Assembly (NCBI GenBank): GCA_045345765.1
Contig: CP148265.1
Span: forward strand, 620,001-684,000
Source of the DNA: JAOARY01 sp045345765
GTDB lineage: Bacteria; Bacillota; Clostridia; Peptostreptococcales; Peptostreptococcaceae
Direction of reading: 5' to 3'
DNA length: 64,000 nucleotides
Every line of letters begins with the position of its first letter. The stretch's first letter is position 1. Positions 63,423 through 64,000 of the stretch are shown one piece after another. Under the pieces are notes generated by a model. It saw only the letters and a program-made list of their open reading frames with translations, had not been told where the DNA came from and did not search any database. The position numbers were made by a program, and so were the translations under genes.

Positions 63423-63563
63423 GATTTTTTTAAAAATATTCTGACTTAGAACATATATATAAATTAACCTTCCAGGATAACTCCCGTGGTATACTAATTT
63501 ATAAAGTTCATCACAGCTGGGGCTTCAGTAAAGGTCTTTCACCTTTTTCCTTTTAAAAAAATC
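63423..63563 (-). promoter_or_regulatory. Cobalamin riboswitch aptamer 2 (divergent), controlling the ECF / DUF4430 operon
   Basis: The minus strand shows AAAGGTGAAAGACC, ACTGAAGCCCCAGCTGTGA, CCACGGGAG, CCTGGAAGG and CTAAGTCAGAATA in the order and spacing of the cobalamin aptamer core. A 13-bp perfect P1 helix closes it (63423-63435 with 63551-63563). It is shorter and less canonical than riboswitch 1; the GACC after AAGTCAG is not conserved. It lies about 215 bases before the lipoprotein gene, with an antiterminator/terminator pair between. Confidence 0.85.
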
Positions 63564-63581
63564 TTATTAAGTTCTTATTTC

Positions 63582-63610
63582 ATTATACTAAAATATATAA
63601 AAATTTACTA
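63582..63610 (-). promoter_or_regulatory. Candidate promoter of riboswitch 2
   Basis: A consensus -10 TATAAT (63582-63587) lies 19 bases before the aptamer start, which fits a transcript starting near 63575. The -35 at 17 bp (TAGTAA) is poor. Confidence 0.45.
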
Positions 63611-63732
63611 GCTTATAAAGCCTGTCATATTTTCTTCATGCATTAATCTAGGTTTTATGCATATATTTTTATTTATATAATCAATTTTTCTTATTATAAA
63701 AAAACATAAGCTATATATACTATTTTTTAGTT

Positions 63733-64000
63733 TTAATATAAATATTTAATTTGTTCATTCAAAATATTTTCTAATTCGCTCTTTGAATTAAACGATATTT
63801 CTAAATTTTTGTATAATGGATTTATATATTCTATTATTTCTTTTAAAGAATTATGTAAATACGGTAGATGTGGGTCTAAGCTCTTCATATGATTTATTAG
63901 CAGTTTATATCTTTTATAATTATCATCTTTTAAATTCATATAATCTTCATACAACATTTTATAGTCTTTATTAATATAATCATTAAAAGCAGTTCTATTT
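63733..64000 (-). CDS. C-terminal end of an unidentified helical protein (gene runs off the right edge)
   Basis: The frame is open from the right edge to a TAA-type stop at 63733, giving at least 88 residues. The sequence is helical and rich in Lys, Asn, Glu and Leu, with HMKSLDPHLPYLHNSLKEI near the middle. An ATG at 63957 exists, but translation continues upstream of it without a stop, so this is most likely the tail of a longer protein. I do not recognise a family. It ends about 170 bases before riboswitch 2 begins. Confidence 0.6.
   Translation of the reverse strand, partial: NRTAFNDYINKDYKMLYEDYMNLKDDNYKRYKLLINHMKSLDPHLPYLHNSLKEIIEYINPLYKNLEISFNSKSELENILNEQIKYLY

Noticed and set aside
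1..64000. tRNA genes, CRISPR arrays, insertion sequences or prophage
   Set aside because: No cloverleaf sequence, regularly spaced direct repeats, transposase or phage structural genes were seen on reading both strands.

Overview
The window is 64 kb of very AT-rich DNA (roughly a quarter G+C by eye) from a low-GC Gram-positive anaerobe, most likely class Clostridia. The pst-phoU operon, the tig-clpP-clpX / lon-ysxC arrangement, gatCAB, a Spo0E-like phosphatase, S-layer homology (SLH) domains, lipobox signals and strong AGGAGG-type ribosome binding sites (RBS) all fit that lineage. The genus cannot be told from the sequence. All genes are on the minus strand except a chromate-transporter pair near 30 kb. 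No tRNA, rRNA, insertion sequence, prophage or CRISPR array was seen, so most of the window is ordinary chromosome.

Layout in + coordinates; transcription mostly runs from high to low. 1-675: 5' end of gdhA. 0.8-5.2 kb: pstSCAB-phoU behind an array of 11-bp-spaced TGTTAA boxes; the same box pair precedes the Na/Pi cotransporter at 23.2 kb. 5.3-7.3 kb: DegV protein and an HD-GYP protein. 7.4-7.7 kb: a complete cobalamin riboswitch followed by two terminators and no gene of its own. 7.8-16.4 kb: a chemosensory operon (cheA, cheW, a poly-HAMP receptor, cheB, a hybrid kinase and a receiver). 16.5-29.3 kb: Spo0E-like protein, UspA, pgi, a nitrilase-fold protein lacking two catalytic residues, a peptide transporter, Na/Pi cotransporter, FAD oxidoreductase, a DUF881 cluster, ysxC and lon. 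29.5-36.8 kb: the chrA pair, clpX, clpP, tig, UPF0316, a phosphodiesterase and an RNase PH-RdgB fusion. 36.9-46.1 kb: amidase, an AIR-synthase-like protein and the oligopeptide ABC transporter. 46.6-54.1 kb: isochorismatase-like hydrolase, GGDEF protein, gatCAB and a solitary Eco57I-type DNA methyltransferase.

The most interesting region is 54.2-63.6 kb. A second, divergent cobalamin riboswitch with its own terminator/antiterminator precedes an operon encoding a DUF4430 lipoprotein, an ECF transporter (T, fused A-A and CbrT-like S components), a secreted alpha/alpha-toroid protein and a secreted DUF4430-like protein. A second transcription unit downstream encodes another toroid protein and a DUF4430 protein with SLH anchors. 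DUF4430 is related to the C-terminal beta domain of vertebrate transcobalamin and intrinsic factor, and the toroid fold is that of their N-terminal domain. I infer a cell-surface vitamin B12 capture system in which the two halves of an intrinsic-factor-like binder are separate proteins feeding an ECF importer. The riboswitch, ECF genes and domain motifs are visible in the sequence; cobalamin binding and the alpha/beta pairing are inference.
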